64,000 nt of DNA from Gordionus sp. m RMFG-2023 (Eukaryota; Nematomorpha; Gordioida; Chordodea; Parachordodidae). The stretch is from the NCBI RefSeq assembly GCF_954871325.1, contig NC_088778.1, positions 4,125,743 through 4,189,742 of the forward strand, in the 5' to 3' direction. The notes under the pieces are model-generated. The model ran no database searches, was not told the DNA's origin, and worked only from the letters and a program-made list of their open reading frames with translations. The translations under genes and the position numbers were made by a program. This document shows positions 22,736 to 35,979 of this stretch, one piece after another (position 1 is the stretch's first letter; every line of letters begins with the position of its first letter).

Positions 22736-24971
22736 AATAAAATAATAATTCCTAAGATTAATGGCTTCCCCTCTCTTTTCCAATAATCCTTTTTAAAACT
22801 ATCTGCTGAATCAGTCAACAATATAAATCTAATATTTTGGACAGTTTAAAATTTTTCAAAAGGGGATATATTTTTGTGGCATCCCCTCCCTTTATATTCC
22901 AGAATATTTTTCTTTTATAAAAATTAAAATATCAATAAATTTGATTGAACATAAAATAATTAAATATTTAATTGTTGAATATATTGTTGGTATTTCTTAA
23001 AAAAATTACAATGATTTACTGACAATATTTATATTATTATAACGTAATTAAGAGAAATCAAATTTATAATCAAATAATTAATTTAAATTATTATGAATAT
23101 TTAAATATAATATAAAAAATATATAATCAAATATACATATATTATCAAATTTAACATAATCCATCTCCTGGCGAAAATATTTTGTGTGGTCTTTGATTTC
23201 TAGTAGGGTTACGTAAATAATTTCTCTTAGTTCACAGTTCTCAATGATGTTTTTTAATTGTAAACAAATCCTTTGTAGTTCACAATGATGTTCATTAATT
23301 GTAAACAATTCCTTTGTAGGCAATTGATTCTCGGATGGAAACTCCACACACTTTTCCTTTTCTTTAATGAGTAGTATTCTCAGTATACGTGATAAATCGA
23401 TTTCGTAAGTAATTTAAAGATCCTTTTTTTTATCTCTGTTGCCGATTGTAGAATATATCTTCGGACGCATTAGATCTTTTATTTCTCCCGGTACCCAACT
23501 GGAATATATTTGGTCTCTGCAATTCCTTATCCATACAGTATCTTTATCTCGAAACGTTTTTAATTATTCATTATTTGAAATATTCTAATAGATGATGAAA
23601 TTTTTATATACAATTAATATTGCTTATAGAAAAGAGGATCATTATGAATGATTATTTTTAAAAATGTAAATTTGTAATGTTTTAAAATAAAAAAAATAAA
23701 ATTACTAACACATTGAATCTGTTTAAAACTCATAAATTTTAAATTATACTTGCATTTCCTTCTGTTTTATTTTGTATGATAGTTAAAACATTAAATATAC
23801 CGATATTTTATATATGATAAAACGATATTCTGTAATATAATAATAATTCCAAAAATAAAATAGTAACAAGATTAAAAAGTTGTTACCCCTAAATCCATTC
23901 CAACTTTGAACTAGAATATTACAATTGAACATCTAATTACACCAGAAGTTTAATATTAAATTTTGTTTTTTAAAATAAATCTAAATTCAATTGATATGAA
24001 CATTTAATCTCTCAATATCGAATCATTTAAAATTTACACTAAGGAATTTGAACTTAGAATAAGCCATCTCTCACCCCCTAATGTAAATAAATTATACTAA
24101 AGTTATCTGGTATACGCTTTTGTTTTGCACAACTCTTCTTTTCTTAGCCTAAGATTGCTTAAATGACAGTTCTCCGACTGTTGTGCGTATAAGTACGTGC
24201 GACTTGCCCACAAAGGTGTAGAGGCCTCTTTTTAATTTTTATAGAAAAGGAATCGCTTATCATGTGTATATAGATAAACTTATTCTAACTCATCGCCTAA
24301 AATTATAGAGTAAATGGTCAATTTCTTTTTATATAATTAACATTTGTTAAAATTTTATATTTTTGTTATTGCGATATAAAATTCATAGCCATTCTGAATA
24401 TTTAAAATTTAGATAATTCATTGAGAAGATTTCAATTTACAATGCCAAGTTTGACAAGTAGTTTATTCTAGCAATTGCTTATTTAGTTGTTTTTTATGAA
24501 TTTATCTAATCAAAACATCCCATTTTATTATTTTTATTATTAATTTATTAAAAGTATTAATGATTTTTGAATATCTTTATTTTTTAATTTTGATCAAAAT
24601 AAATTACATTCAGATAAAATAAGGTAGTCTCTAATATACTATATGTTTAATTTTGTTGTCCACTTATTAGTTACAAAATGTTAAAAAGAAATGCTATTAC
24701 ATCATTTTTTATAAATATAAATTATCTATCTTCATCATCACAATCAATACCATTATTTAATTGAGATACATAAACAAATATATTATATGGCAATAAATCA
24801 TGATAGTTATCTGAAATATGTTATTTTATGGGTAGAACCTAAAAATTATATTATAAATTAAAGCATACATTGGTGTATAATTATTAGCAAAAGAAAATTT
24901 CCAAATTAGGTAAAGACGACATTATATTTAATATCTGATTAATATTTTAATTTTTTCTTTACAGCAATATA
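22736..24971. repeat. R1 matrix with old retroelement scraps
   Basis: This is A+T-rich sequence following the tandem array. It includes two C/T-rich patches, CTTCCCCTCTCTTTTCC (about 22765) and GCATCCCCTCCCTTTATATT (about 22880), and the gypsy tail fossil listed separately. An island of higher complexity at about 24110-24235, with TTGTGCGTATAAGTACGTGC, may be a remnant of a promoter or LTR, but I could not match it to anything else in the window. No gene is seen. Confidence 0.4.
23080..23570 (-). mobile_element. Gypsy-type pol tail fossil (integrase C-terminal-like)
   Basis: Read on the minus strand, this stretch gives DKDTVWIRNC and SSWVPGEIKDL, which resemble the small C-terminal domain found after the integrase of many Ty3/gypsy elements (VW...W.PG.I). 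An 89-residue open tail follows (23078-23347) with no recognised domain. It is a broken fossil with several breaks and no LTRs that I can see. The call rests on a short motif. Confidence 0.4.
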
Positions 24972-26534
24972 CAGTCAAAACCGTTTATTTGCGAAAGCGA
25001 CGACACAAATATTTAAAAATTTATTCGATTTTTTGCGATTATAAGAATAAATATCAAAATCAGTTTGTTTTTTATAAAAACATCTATATATATTTTATGC
25101 ATATTATAAACCATCAAACTTGTAATAAATCCAATTTTTAATTAATAAATTATATATTTAAATTTGAATAAGTTTTAAAAAGGAATAAAGAACATAAATT
25201 TAATGATTTTAATATGTTTATACAAATTTGATTTTCCCCAGTTAAATATCAAGAATTTTTAAATACTAGGATTATACGATATTTAAACAATAATTTTTAT
25301 AAATATCATATTTCAATAAAAAAAATTTATAAATTTATGTAGACTTTATCTATGCAAACCCAACTTAATAATATTTTTGATTAAATAGATATTTATTATG
25401 ATAAAATAAAGATATTCAATTTATTTTCTTTAATTTTTTTTTTCTAAATATTTGGTGGCTAATTAAGAAAACATATATATTAAAAAATCAGGCCAAGCTT
25501 GAAAATTTAAGCTTATTAAAAGTATTTTGTTTTAATTATTATAATATTTAATTTGAAATTATTTTACTTTTTACATAATATGATTATAAAATAAAGTAAT
25601 TTTTTTTTATGCTACTTAAAAATTTTTTTGTGATAAGAGTGATCAAAGATTCGATGGTTAATTATTTTTATCATTTACTCTATCTTTCTTAAATCCTGTT
25701 GTTCCCTTAAATTATCATGTGCCTAGATGGTGGTGCTTGTCATCTCACCTCATGCAAATTTTATGAGATAGAGGTTATCATAAAGAAATGTTTTATAAAA
25801 AAATGGTGATATCATTTCCTTCCATCAATGTTATCATCATTCATGATACCTTTCTATAACGATTTTTGAAAGACCTAATTACATCCATGTCCAAAGGTTA
25901 AATTATATGATATTTATAGATAAAAATAATAATTTTATATTATTACAATAAAATTTTCTTCAAAATGTGGAATCTCATTCGCTCAGGATATCTTCAAAAG
26001 TTGAAGGTATCCACTGCAATTTTCTTCACATTTGGGTAACCCAAACCAATAAAGCGGCTTCTGTTTTGGGTAACAACTCATAACTCCTTTAGTTGCAAGG
26101 GTGTTTATTCCTTAATTGTTAGTATATACTTGCCTTATTAGCTTACAATCTGTAAATTGTGAAAACATGACATTTATAACTTAACGCTAATTGTGTATTT
26201 GAAGTAGTGTTTAATTTTTAATGATTTCACTCTTTTGCTTGAGGGTGTAATTTTGGAATAAAGTTTTAATCTAAAAAAAATTTAAACATGATTATAATGT
26301 ATAATAGAATTGCCATTTTTGTATTTAAAAAAGTTAAAGGTGTAGTTCATGTAAAAGAAATCACAAATCACTTATCCAATTTAATTAATGTTATTGCCAT
26401 ATATATGGGGCCTGAAAAATTTGGCAATTATAAATATAGGTTAATATGCCATAGTAATTGTTTATATAAATCGTCGAGTTTTTGAATTGAAAGCGTTTGC
26501 CATTAAGGGATATGCAATTAAACGGCTTTGACTG
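24972..26534. mobile_element. Pogo/Tigger-like DNA element
   Basis: The left terminus, CAGTCAAAACCGTTTATTTG, is matched by the minus-strand reading of the right terminus, CAGTCAAAGCCGTTTAATTG. Each is flanked by TA (24970-24971 and 26535-26536), the target duplication of the Tc1/mariner/pogo superfamily. The pogo/Tigger group has termini of this CAGT(C/A)AAACC type. No DDE transposase can be recognised inside. A piece with an AATAAA signal and A-run lies at about 25620-26280. A 65-residue frame at 26288-26485 is not supported, because its duplicate at 14001-14190 contains stops. Confidence 0.75.
25620..26280 (+). other. Possible retroposed mRNA 3' end inside the pogo-like element
   Basis: This stretch is less A+T-biased than its surroundings. 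It ends GGAATAAAGTTTTAATCT followed by AAAAAAAA, which is a polyadenylation signal about 13 bases before an A-run, as in a retroposed transcript. The A-run abuts the point (about 26283) where the sequence becomes shared with 13986 onward. No open frame longer than a few dozen codons is visible, so it would be a 3' untranslated region or an unknown retroposon. I cannot define a target duplication. Confidence 0.3.
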
Positions 26535-27565
26535 TATATAAATGAGATCATACTTTCTGTTACAAAATTGATTGACAATATATCTAGTATGATTAAATCC
26601 GGATATCTCATGTTTACTTTAAAATTAAATTCATTCATTATTACTAAATTATTTTACTATCGCTTGTCGTATAAATAACAACAATAAGAATTCCATTTAT
26701 CAATATTTCAGATAATAATTCTTTATCAATAAATGAAGTTAATATGTTAAAAATAAATACCTGCTGCATCATAATCAAAGCCTTTTTAATAGGAAAAAAA
26801 CTGATAATAGCTCTATGATAAAAAACAATTAAGCTGTGGCATAGTTTATTTTAATTTTTTATATCTTTATATTATTAATTTATTAAGAGTTATTAAGGAT
26901 TTTTGAAAATCCTTATTATTAATTATGATAAAAATATATTCCAATCAGGACTATATATTTAAAAAAATTAGCATCAAATATACTTTATATAAATTGATGG
27001 TGTCAACTTATTAGATTAAAAATTACATCTATGTGTAATTTGAAGTTAGTTTTAATTTTTGACAAATATTTATATTTATTATAAACATTATATAGTAGAT
27101 GGCTATTTTTTTTATATTTAATTTTATCCTATTAACTCGCAATACTTATATAAATATAATATGATGAGCATTCTGAATCTTTGAAATTTAAATAATTTAC
27201 TGTGAAGATTTAAATTTACAATGCCAAGTTAGAAGTTTAATCTAGCAATTGCCTAATTAATTTATTTTCATAGATTCATCAAATACGAGCTAAATTATAA
27301 TATGCCATTACATAAATTTTTATAAATTATAAATTTACTAATACCATCATCGCTATCACTATCTCTACCTAATTGATATATAAACAAAAAAATATTATAA
27401 ATTTATTAAACTCTTGATGTTTATATTTCAAAAATTGTCCAAAAGGCTCCCGTTTAAATAATAATGAAACTAGAGCAACTGCGGTTTCCGTATGTAGAGC
27501 TTTGAGATACACAAATTAAAACTCTTCTTTATTGTTTCTTGAATTCTTTTGCAAAATTTTAAACG
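26283..27565. repeat. Duplicated block, partner of 13986-15265
   Basis: About 1.28 kb here matches 13986-15265 closely and in the same orientation, from AAACATGATTATAATGTATA at the left to GCAAAATTTTAAAC at the right. The first 250 bp are the right end of the pogo-like element and the rest is R1. The match ends sharply at both sides, so this is a segmental duplication with defined edges, younger than most R1 copies. Confidence 0.8.
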
Positions 27566-28701
27566 TTTATAGTAATTTATCAACTTCGCCATTTGAGCGC
27601 CGATGATAGTAATATTCTGTGCATTATGTTTTAACTTTTGCACAAATTTAATATGAAATAAAGGCCCGTTATGTGTGACCAGATAACGGGGATATTAAGA
27701 AATAATATTAAAATAAACTATATATTTTCAGATATAAGAAATATATCTCTCATAAAAATATGAACCTGGATGTGTTATTTTAATTAATACATATAAAATA
27801 ATTTATTTTACTAAAAATTAATCATATTTTTATCTTAAGTTTTATTAATCATAATTTAATTCTTTAATTTTTAAGATGAAATTTGTTCTAATTATTAATA
27901 TTAACAAATATACTCTTTATTTTATTATCCGGTCTGACATTTATGAATTTTATATTTTCTAATCAAAGTCTTCATTGTCTATGGAAATTTTAAATAGCAA
28001 TGTGTTATTTTAAGAGAATTGCATTTATTTGTATCATTAATGATGAATTTAGCTAAACTATGTTTTTTTTTCATTTTTATTGATTAGAACGGTATTATAC
28101 GTCAATTGATTAATTAAAATCTAATTATTTGCTACAAACAGTATTCTAAATTTTACTGACGAAATTTAAAATATAACTTTTGGTGATTCTGTTATTTTTG
28201 GTATAGTAGCTTAAACATTAAATAAAACGATATTATATTGAAAATAAAATTATAATTCTAAAGATATGTGAAATAATTTATTAGTAAATTTGGTTTAACA
28301 ATAAATAATTGTAACCAGTCCAGAATCTATTACCTTAGTACATAAATTTATAAATAATAGATATACTATGTTTATCATCAACACCAGTATCATTGCCTAA
28401 TTTAATATGGTAGTTATTAAATATTTTGTATGGGAAAAACACCTTAAATTTCGAATGTAGCTAATACGATAATGATTTTATATGCTTAGATCAATCTTCA
28501 CTTAATAATTACATTAATGACATAAATATATAGTTGAGAGAAGGAAAACAGATGGAGATTATTAAAAATGTAAATATAAAATATTATGCATTAATATAAT
28601 AGAAAGATTAAAATCGATCTAAAACACAAAATTTAATAGTTTATCGTCTAGCACCTTTTCCTTTTAAAATTTTATTATATTTGATATTTTCTAACATGTG
28701 G
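27566..28701. repeat. R1 repeat matrix before gypsy A copy 2
   Basis: R1 matrix with the GGGGATATTAAGAAATAATA marker (about 27690). From about 28340 it is paralogous to the flank of gypsy A copy 1 at about 8120-8500. No gene is seen. Confidence 0.5.
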
Positions 28702-30962
28702 TTGTTGAATATGTTGATCGATGTTATTTTATTATTTATTTTGGCAATTGATTTATATTATATTATAGCAATTTGTATTTAAATTTAATCGGTGAAAATT
28801 TTATTAACATTTTTATATACATCAATTTGTATTAGTTATTTTTTTTATTATTGTTTAAAAAAAAGATATATAAAGAGATTAAAAAATGTAATTGAGGTTG
28901 GAAAATAAAAATGTAATTTATCATACAATAAAATTTAAATTAAGACAAAAATAAAAATCATGATATTATTACTCAATGGAAAACTCTATTTAATTCCAAC
29001 ATGGTGGCCAAGACGAGTCTTGACTTGCGATCTTCGCTTTATCAGCACGACATAACAAAAAATGTAAATTTTATGGTATTCAGAAAATTATTAAGAAAGT
29101 GAGAGTATCTTCGTATTCCAAAGATATCAGGAAAGTGGTCAAGAGCTCAATGACCATAGAAGACATTTACAATCTTGGTTCAGAGAAAGATACCGCGGAC
29201 CCAAGTGGCATCAAGGGCGAGATGAAATAGTTACATTTGAATGAATCACCTGGTGTACAAGAGATTAATCACATGGGCAGAGTCAAAAATAGTTACGTAA
29301 CAACAAAACCCATTCAGGACTCTCAAGCACATGGTAAATCTCGTATCAAGCAACCCCAGTTTATCAATGAAAATCTCCCCGCACAGCATTTCGATTAACT
29401 TTACGATTTAAGCTACGGCTATTGCTGTGACAAACGATTTGAAGAACGTTACGATATACCTACTACAAAGACCGCGACAAACGATTCAACGGACGCTACA
29501 AAAACGAGCGCGACAATCGATTCAACGGATGGCACAGCAACTTCCACGACAGACGTTTTGATCAAAGCTACGATAATTGTCACTATAACCGCCGTTTCAA
29601 TAATCGCAACAATAACTACTACAACGATCGATACAACAATAGCGGGTATGTCCATGGCAATCGCCACGACTCTCATTGTGACCATCATCAAAGCCCTGAT
29701 CGACGGGATGACTGCTATAGAGGTGATAACCGAACCAACTATTCCCGTCATGGTCAGCACAGACATAACCCTCAAAATATTAATATTTTTCCGAAATATT
29801 CGTCGTGGCCCAACCAATACAAAAATGACATCTTCTGATTATAAAGATCGTGATTGTCAATTGAATACGAACCAGCTATGAACATTGAAGTAATCGATGA
29901 TAACGACCACTCAAACACAGACCTTAAAGAATATAATCTGCAAAATATGGAAGTGTACAATATGGGGGTCAATGATACCACATATGACGCGTACACCGTG
30001 ACAGTGAGCATCAACAACATACCCACGTTGATGCAAGTTTACACCGGTATTAAGTACAGTATACATCCGAAGCTGACAGCGAAGACTGTAGGCATAACCG
30101 ACACTGGTTATGACGGCAGCGCTATCAAGATATTAGGTCTTGCCAATGTGTACGTTAAATATGAAGGAAACTCACATACACTGGAGGCCATTGTAGTGGA
30201 TAGTGATAAGATATCCCTGCTAGAACGTATGAGGCTCCCACCTTCAACAATATTTAAAAAACGTTCTTAGTGGGTAATGTAGAGAATGATCTTGAAATGA
30301 TAATCTTGACAACAAAAAAAGACCTCGAATCAACTTACTCCTACAAACCGGTCAGACAAGAGAAAGTTCACTTGAAGCCCGATGCTGTGCCTAAAATAAA
30401 ATTTTTAAGGAGAATTCCGTGCGCCAAGATCGATGCAACGACTCAGAAATTGCATTGCTGGCTGAAGCACGACAAAATAATCCTTGCTCGAAAGGAATCT
30501 AGATGTCCGATGCCATGCACAAGCGACCCGGTTTGGAAATTAGCTAGGGGTTGTCTTTACTTTACCAAGATCGTTCGGTTTGAAAAGAAGACTGCACCAT
30601 GAACATGGGTGGCTTATTGCGTGGTGATCATGAATATTAATGACATTACCACTCAACTTATCCAAGGAAATAATAAGCCATTTCTTTGGAGGGTGGAATG
30701 TTGAATATGTTGATTGATTATTTTATTATCTATTTTGGCAATTGATTTATTTTATATTATATCAATTTGTATTTAAATTTAATCGGTGAAAATTTTATTA
30801 ACATTTTTATATACATCAATTTGTATTAGTTATTTTTTTTATTATTGTTTAAAAAAAAATATATAAAGAGATGAAAAAATGTAATTGAGGTTGGAAAATA
30901 AAAATATAATTTATCATACAATAAAATTTAAATTATGACAAAAATATAATATATAAATCATG
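28702..30962 (+). mobile_element. Ty3/gypsy-type LTR fossil A, copy 2 (two LTRs)
   Basis: An LTR element fossil with a 5' LTR at 28702-29001 (TGTTGAATATG ... AACA) and a 3' LTR from 30699 to about 30962, where the shared sequence stops. TGGTGGCCAAGACGAGTC at 29002 is a primer-binding-like site. A purine-rich GGAGGGTGGAA precedes the 3' LTR. Coding remains in order are gag with low-complexity repeats, an aspartic protease region (about 29950-30270) and the start of the reverse transcriptase (about 30300-30600, with KPDAVPK). The rest of pol is absent. It is broken, with several breaks. Over about 260 bp the two LTRs differ at roughly a dozen places by eye, so it is moderately old. Confidence 0.85.
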
Positions 30963-31700
30963 AAAGAAGGAGAAATTTGTAATACAAAATATAAAAAAAA
31001 TATTTTTTTTGTTTTAGTCAAAATTTTTTAAAAAACGAAGTTCATTCTGTTTAATAAAAATGATGAAAACGACATTCCTTTTATTTTTGACGAATTTTGA
31101 ATGTAAACGCCTTCATTTTTATTTTCACGAACACATTTTACACTTTTTCAATTTTTAGAAAGTCATTTTATTTTTATTCACTTGAAAATATTAATCAAGG
31201 CCTAATATAATAAATATTTTGAAATATTATCATATGTTTAATAAACTAATTCTAACATTGCCAAATGTAATATATATCCAAAAAAAGTATAATGCCAGTT
31301 TTAAAATCTTCAAGATAGATACCTTTTGTGATATATATTATTTTATATAAGTATCCCCTGTTAATAATTTATTTTAGATTGTTGTATTTCATAGGCTTAT
31401 TATAATTATGATAATTATAATAGTTGTATAAAATGATGCGTAGCGCTCTGATAAGACTCTTTTACAGATAAAATTTTTTTTATTAATTAGTTTTTACAAC
31501 TTATATATTCATAGATGGATGGAGGGGCGGGAGGTAAAGATCTAAGGTGTAATTTATATTTAAAATGATTCTCATCCCCTCCCTGGCTATCCCTCTATGT
31601 TGCCTACAATAAGGCTTTGGGAGAACTGATGTGTAAACTAAATGGAGATATAATATAATATAAATTTGTTTACGAAGTAGAATAAAAAAATTTTAAACTA

Positions 31701-31778
31701 AATTACGTAAATATTATATACATAAAAAATGTATTTTCTGAGTAAGTTAATTATAGTAGGGAAGGTTGTTTCCTGTTA
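31701..31778 (+). repeat. 78-bp block, inverted relative to unit 2
   Basis: The block contains TTATAGTAGGGAAGGTTGTT. It lies between TTTTAAACTA and GCAAAAATGTTTATC, which are the same flanks, in the same order, as in unit 2. In unit 2 the block between them (35229-35302) is the reverse complement over its whole length. Confidence 0.85.
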
Positions 31779-32639
31779 AAGCGCAAAAATGTTTATCAAA
31801 TTTTATGTAGAGGAAAAAACTGGGAAATGTTTTCTACAATATATGAATAAATTTTATCATTTGTTTTGATGATATTACTAAGAATAATTTATGAATTAAT
31901 TATAATACTACAAATGTCATTTTTTTTGAAATTTTTATCACTCCCCTCACATCCTGGAGAGATTTATTATTTTTCTAAAAATGCGCCCACTCCAAGATGA
32001 TTCTTCTATATTGCATTTTGAATTCTCTTGTAAAAATTTTCAAATTTTTATACTAATATATCAACTTCGCCATTTGTGCGGCTATAATAAGATACTATTC
32101 TATGTTTTATTTTTTATCTTTTGCACAATTTAATATCTATTTGAAAATGAGGCTGGTTAAGTGCGACCATACGAGGATAGTAGGAAATATATTAAAATAA
32201 ACGTTATATTTTAAGATATAGCAAATATAAAAATGAACATGGATTTGTTATTTTGATTAATACATATAAAATTCATTATTTATTAATAAAATTGATTATC
32301 AAAATTTTTATTTAATGTATTATTAATCATTATTTTAAAATTCTTAATTTTTAAGATGGTAGTTCTATTTAATTATTAATATATTTAAATTTACTCTTTT
32401 ACTTTATTATCTAGCTTGAATAAATTTGATATTTTCTAATAGAAAGTCTTCATTTAGCAATGACCTTAAAAAGAAATGTGTTAGTATAAGAAATTTATTT
32501 ATTTCCATCAATAATGATGGATTTAGCTAATTAGGGTACTAAAACTGTATTACACGTAAAACTATTGATTAATTAAAATTCAACATTATAAATACTATGA
32601 ACAAAGAAAAGATTCATGACAAAAATCATAAAAATATTG

Positions 32640-33200
32640 AAAACAAAAAATACAGTTCACATAGTTTATACGTTAACAATATGGAGGTTAAAGATACAAA
32701 TTTTTCTCTTTATTGTTAGAATAAGTATCAAAAAATACGTATGGAGATGCAAGTGTATACTGGTACTAGATTTTCGATACTGCCAGAAATAAAAATACTA
32801 ACCTAAAATAAGAAAAGCCAACGATGGAAACGCGATTAAAATCGATAGCATAAATGATGGTGTGTTTGAAAACGAAACTAAAAATCTTTGAACGATAACA
32901 TTTTAAACTGAACGCTGAGCCAGTACAAAAACTTAAATGTGAATCAACCCTGAAAATTTATGCGAAACTAACGCCTCACTTCCTGATATGATCCACCTAG
33001 TAACTAAAGTAATTGTCAAAATAGTAAATATATCATCAAAGTTTCCAAATTTCTTTAATAGATATGGACCTAGTGAAATGGTTGGAGCTATAATTGGTAG
33101 AAATAGAAACTATTGGGACCATTACTACAAAGTCCTGCAAGGAACCATGTCTTCAAAAGTTAATACACGGAAACTTTATGTTAAAGTCTAAAGATATATC
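32640..33200 (+). mobile_element. Gypsy-like fossil in array unit 1
   Basis: A degraded retroelement piece. MEMQVYTGTRFSILPE (about 32740-32790) corresponds to the aspartic protease region of gypsy A (LMQVYTGIKYSIHPK). A further open stretch at 32988-33191 (YGPSEMVGAIIGRNRNYWDH) has no domain I recognise. It is broken, with several breaks, and lacks visible LTRs. It is much older than gypsy A itself. Confidence 0.5.
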
Positions 33201-35227
33201 ACTAAATAATGAATAGCAAGCGCTCATGATTGTGCGATCATTGGTAGCCAATGCGGTGGCTGAAAAAATACTTTTTGATAAAATTATTCGTAAAACATTT
33301 TCAGAGTCTGATATCCTATATCAAGTGGTAATCAAGATATAAACAATTATAATTTGATAAGAACCAAAACTATAAGGGATCTTTAGATAGTTACTAAAGC
33401 TTAAGCAATAATCCCAGTGAAACCATAAAAGCCATGAAAATAATTTAGTTGTGAAAATGAGATCTATCTAACTATGGAGGCCCAAGAGCAAATTATAATA
33501 TTGCTAACTACAAAATATTTAATGAATAAGAATTTGATATTAGAAAGCTATTTCATTAACTAGTAATTGAAAATTAATATTATAATGATTTAAATGCATT
33601 CATTATATGAACAGGTTATAAAGTAATGTAATTAACACATGTTTTTATAATCCTGTTTATAAGTTATAACTAACGTATTAAAAAGATGTGGTAAAATGTT
33701 TAGTCTAAAAAAACAAAGACATGCTATTCAATATCTATTCAACATTTTATTTACATTTACTAACATTGATTAAAAAATTTTTTTAAATTAATTATGTTTC
33801 TTTTTTCTAATTATATGACCCGTTATCAAAATTTATAAGCTTTTTGTCCATTTTAAACCTCTTAAATTTTTATATAAAAATAAGAAAATATTTTAACTTC
33901 AAGACCTTTATGACAAAATATATTTATGATAATTCATCTATTTTTTAAAAATATCTTACCTTGAACGCAATTAGAATTGAGGAATATTATCAAATATAAA
34001 AAACAAATGAAATTTCCAAATTTTCTTATCATCGTTATTTTAATTAAAGTTAAGTAATATCAAATTAAATTTATAAAAATTGAAATAATTTAATATAAAA
34101 GGAAATAGAATTTTATTTTATCTTTTTATAACGAAATTTCACTTAAAATATTTTTTATAACAAATAGTATTTCATCACGTAGGCAATTATTTTATAATAA
34201 TATATAAGGGGAGGTGGAGAGGGGTGGGCGAGTTAAAATTTAAATGTTGTGTATATTTTTACAAATATAGAAAAAACAAGGAGAATTTTGTATAATTACA
34301 AAATATAAAAAAATTTTTGTTTTAGTCAACAATTTTTTAAAAATTAGGAGGCAACAAGATGATTAAAAAGTAGTAAAATGTTTAGTTTGAATTAAATTTA
34401 TAAATTTTTATCCCTTTCCCTCCTCCCTACAGAAGAGAAAGGATTGAATTAATATTGGCGGGGGTTTAAAAGTCCTTAATTTTGGATTACCTCTACAAAA
34501 GATCAGTTGGAAAGTACATTTGGGTTGATTGCTCCAGCCGATTATTATTTGCTAATGTTTAAAAAGAACACATTCAATAAACGCGTTCGTGAACGAAGTT
34601 CATTTTTTTTTTTGAATAAAATGGTGAATACGACATTCCTTCTATTTTCGATGAAATTTGAATGTGAACGCCTTATTTTTTATTTCAAACACCATCGTTT
34701 TTTACGCTCGTTCAACTTTTAAGAAGTCTTTTTATTTTTATTCATTTGAAAATTGAAAATATTAATCAAGGCCCTAATATAATAAATACTTTGCAATATT
34801 ATCATATATTCAATAAACTTATTATAACATTGCCAAATGTAATATATATATCAATATAATATCAGTTTCAAAATCTTCAAGATAGATACTTGTTTGTAAT
34901 ATATATTATTTTATATAAGTATTGTTGTATATCATACTTATTATAATTATGATAATTATAATAGATGTATAAAATGATGCTAGTGCCGTGATAAGTCTCT
35001 TTTACAGATAAATTTTTTATTAGTTTTTAAGACTCTTTATATATAATCATTGGTGTGTGGATGAGGGTGGGAAGATAAGATGTATTTTATATTTAAAATG
35101 ATTCTCATTTCCTCCCTGTTTATATCTATATGTTGCCTACAATAAGGCTTTGGGAGAAAGTGTAAACTAAATGAAGATATAGTATATTATAAATTTGATT
35201 ACAAAGGAGAAGAAATTTTTTTTAAAC

Positions 35228-35302
35228 TAATAGCAGGAAACAACCTTCCCTACTATAATTAGCTTAGTCAGCAAATATTTTTTTTATTTATATAATATAT
35301 AG
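35228..35302 (-). repeat. 75-bp block of unit 2, inverted partner of 31701-31778
   Basis: It contains AACAACCTTCCCTACTATAA, the reverse complement of the block in unit 1, between conserved direct flanks. The block carries no terminal repeats that would mark a transposon. Confidence 0.85.
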
Positions 35303-35979
35303 GCAAAAATGTTTATCTAATTTTAATAACTATAGACGAATAAGAAATGTTCCCTATAATATACAAATAAATTTTATCATTTTTTTGATATTACAAAGAA
35401 TATTTTATGAATTGATATAATAGAAATGTTCATTTTTTGAACTACCCTTACATCCCGGAGAGATTAATTATTTTTCTAAAAAACGCGCCCACTCCAAGAT
35501 GATTCTACTATATTGCATTTTGAATTCTTTTGTAAAAATTTTTAAATTTTTATACTAATCAAATTACTCATTTGTGTGGCTATAATAAGATAATATTCTG
35601 TGTATTATGTTTCATCATTTGCCCAATTTAATATCTTCTTTAAAGGAACGCTCATTAAGTGCGACCATACAAGGATAGTAAGAAATATAATATTAAAATA
35701 AACGATATATTTTAAGTAGCAAATATAAAAATCAACATGGATTTGTTATTTTGATTAATACATATAAAATTCATTATTTATTAATAAAATTGATCATTAA
35801 AATTTTTATCTAATGTATTAATCATTATTTTAAAATTCTTTAATTTTTAAGATGGTAGTTGTTATATATTCGAATATACACTTTTACTTTATTATCTAGT
35901 TTTAATTATGAACATAGAAATGATTCATGACAAGAATCATAAAAATATTTAAACTAAGGATATAGTTTACATAGTTTAG

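Noticed and set aside
26288-26485. A 65-residue open frame in the pogo-like element
   Set aside because: Its duplicate at about 14001-14190 contains stops and small changes, and no domain is recognised.
34507-34722. A 71-residue open frame containing GLIAPADYYLLMFKKN
   Set aside because: It lies inside the tandem unit, and the third unit does not keep the frame. Similarity to any known protein was not evident.
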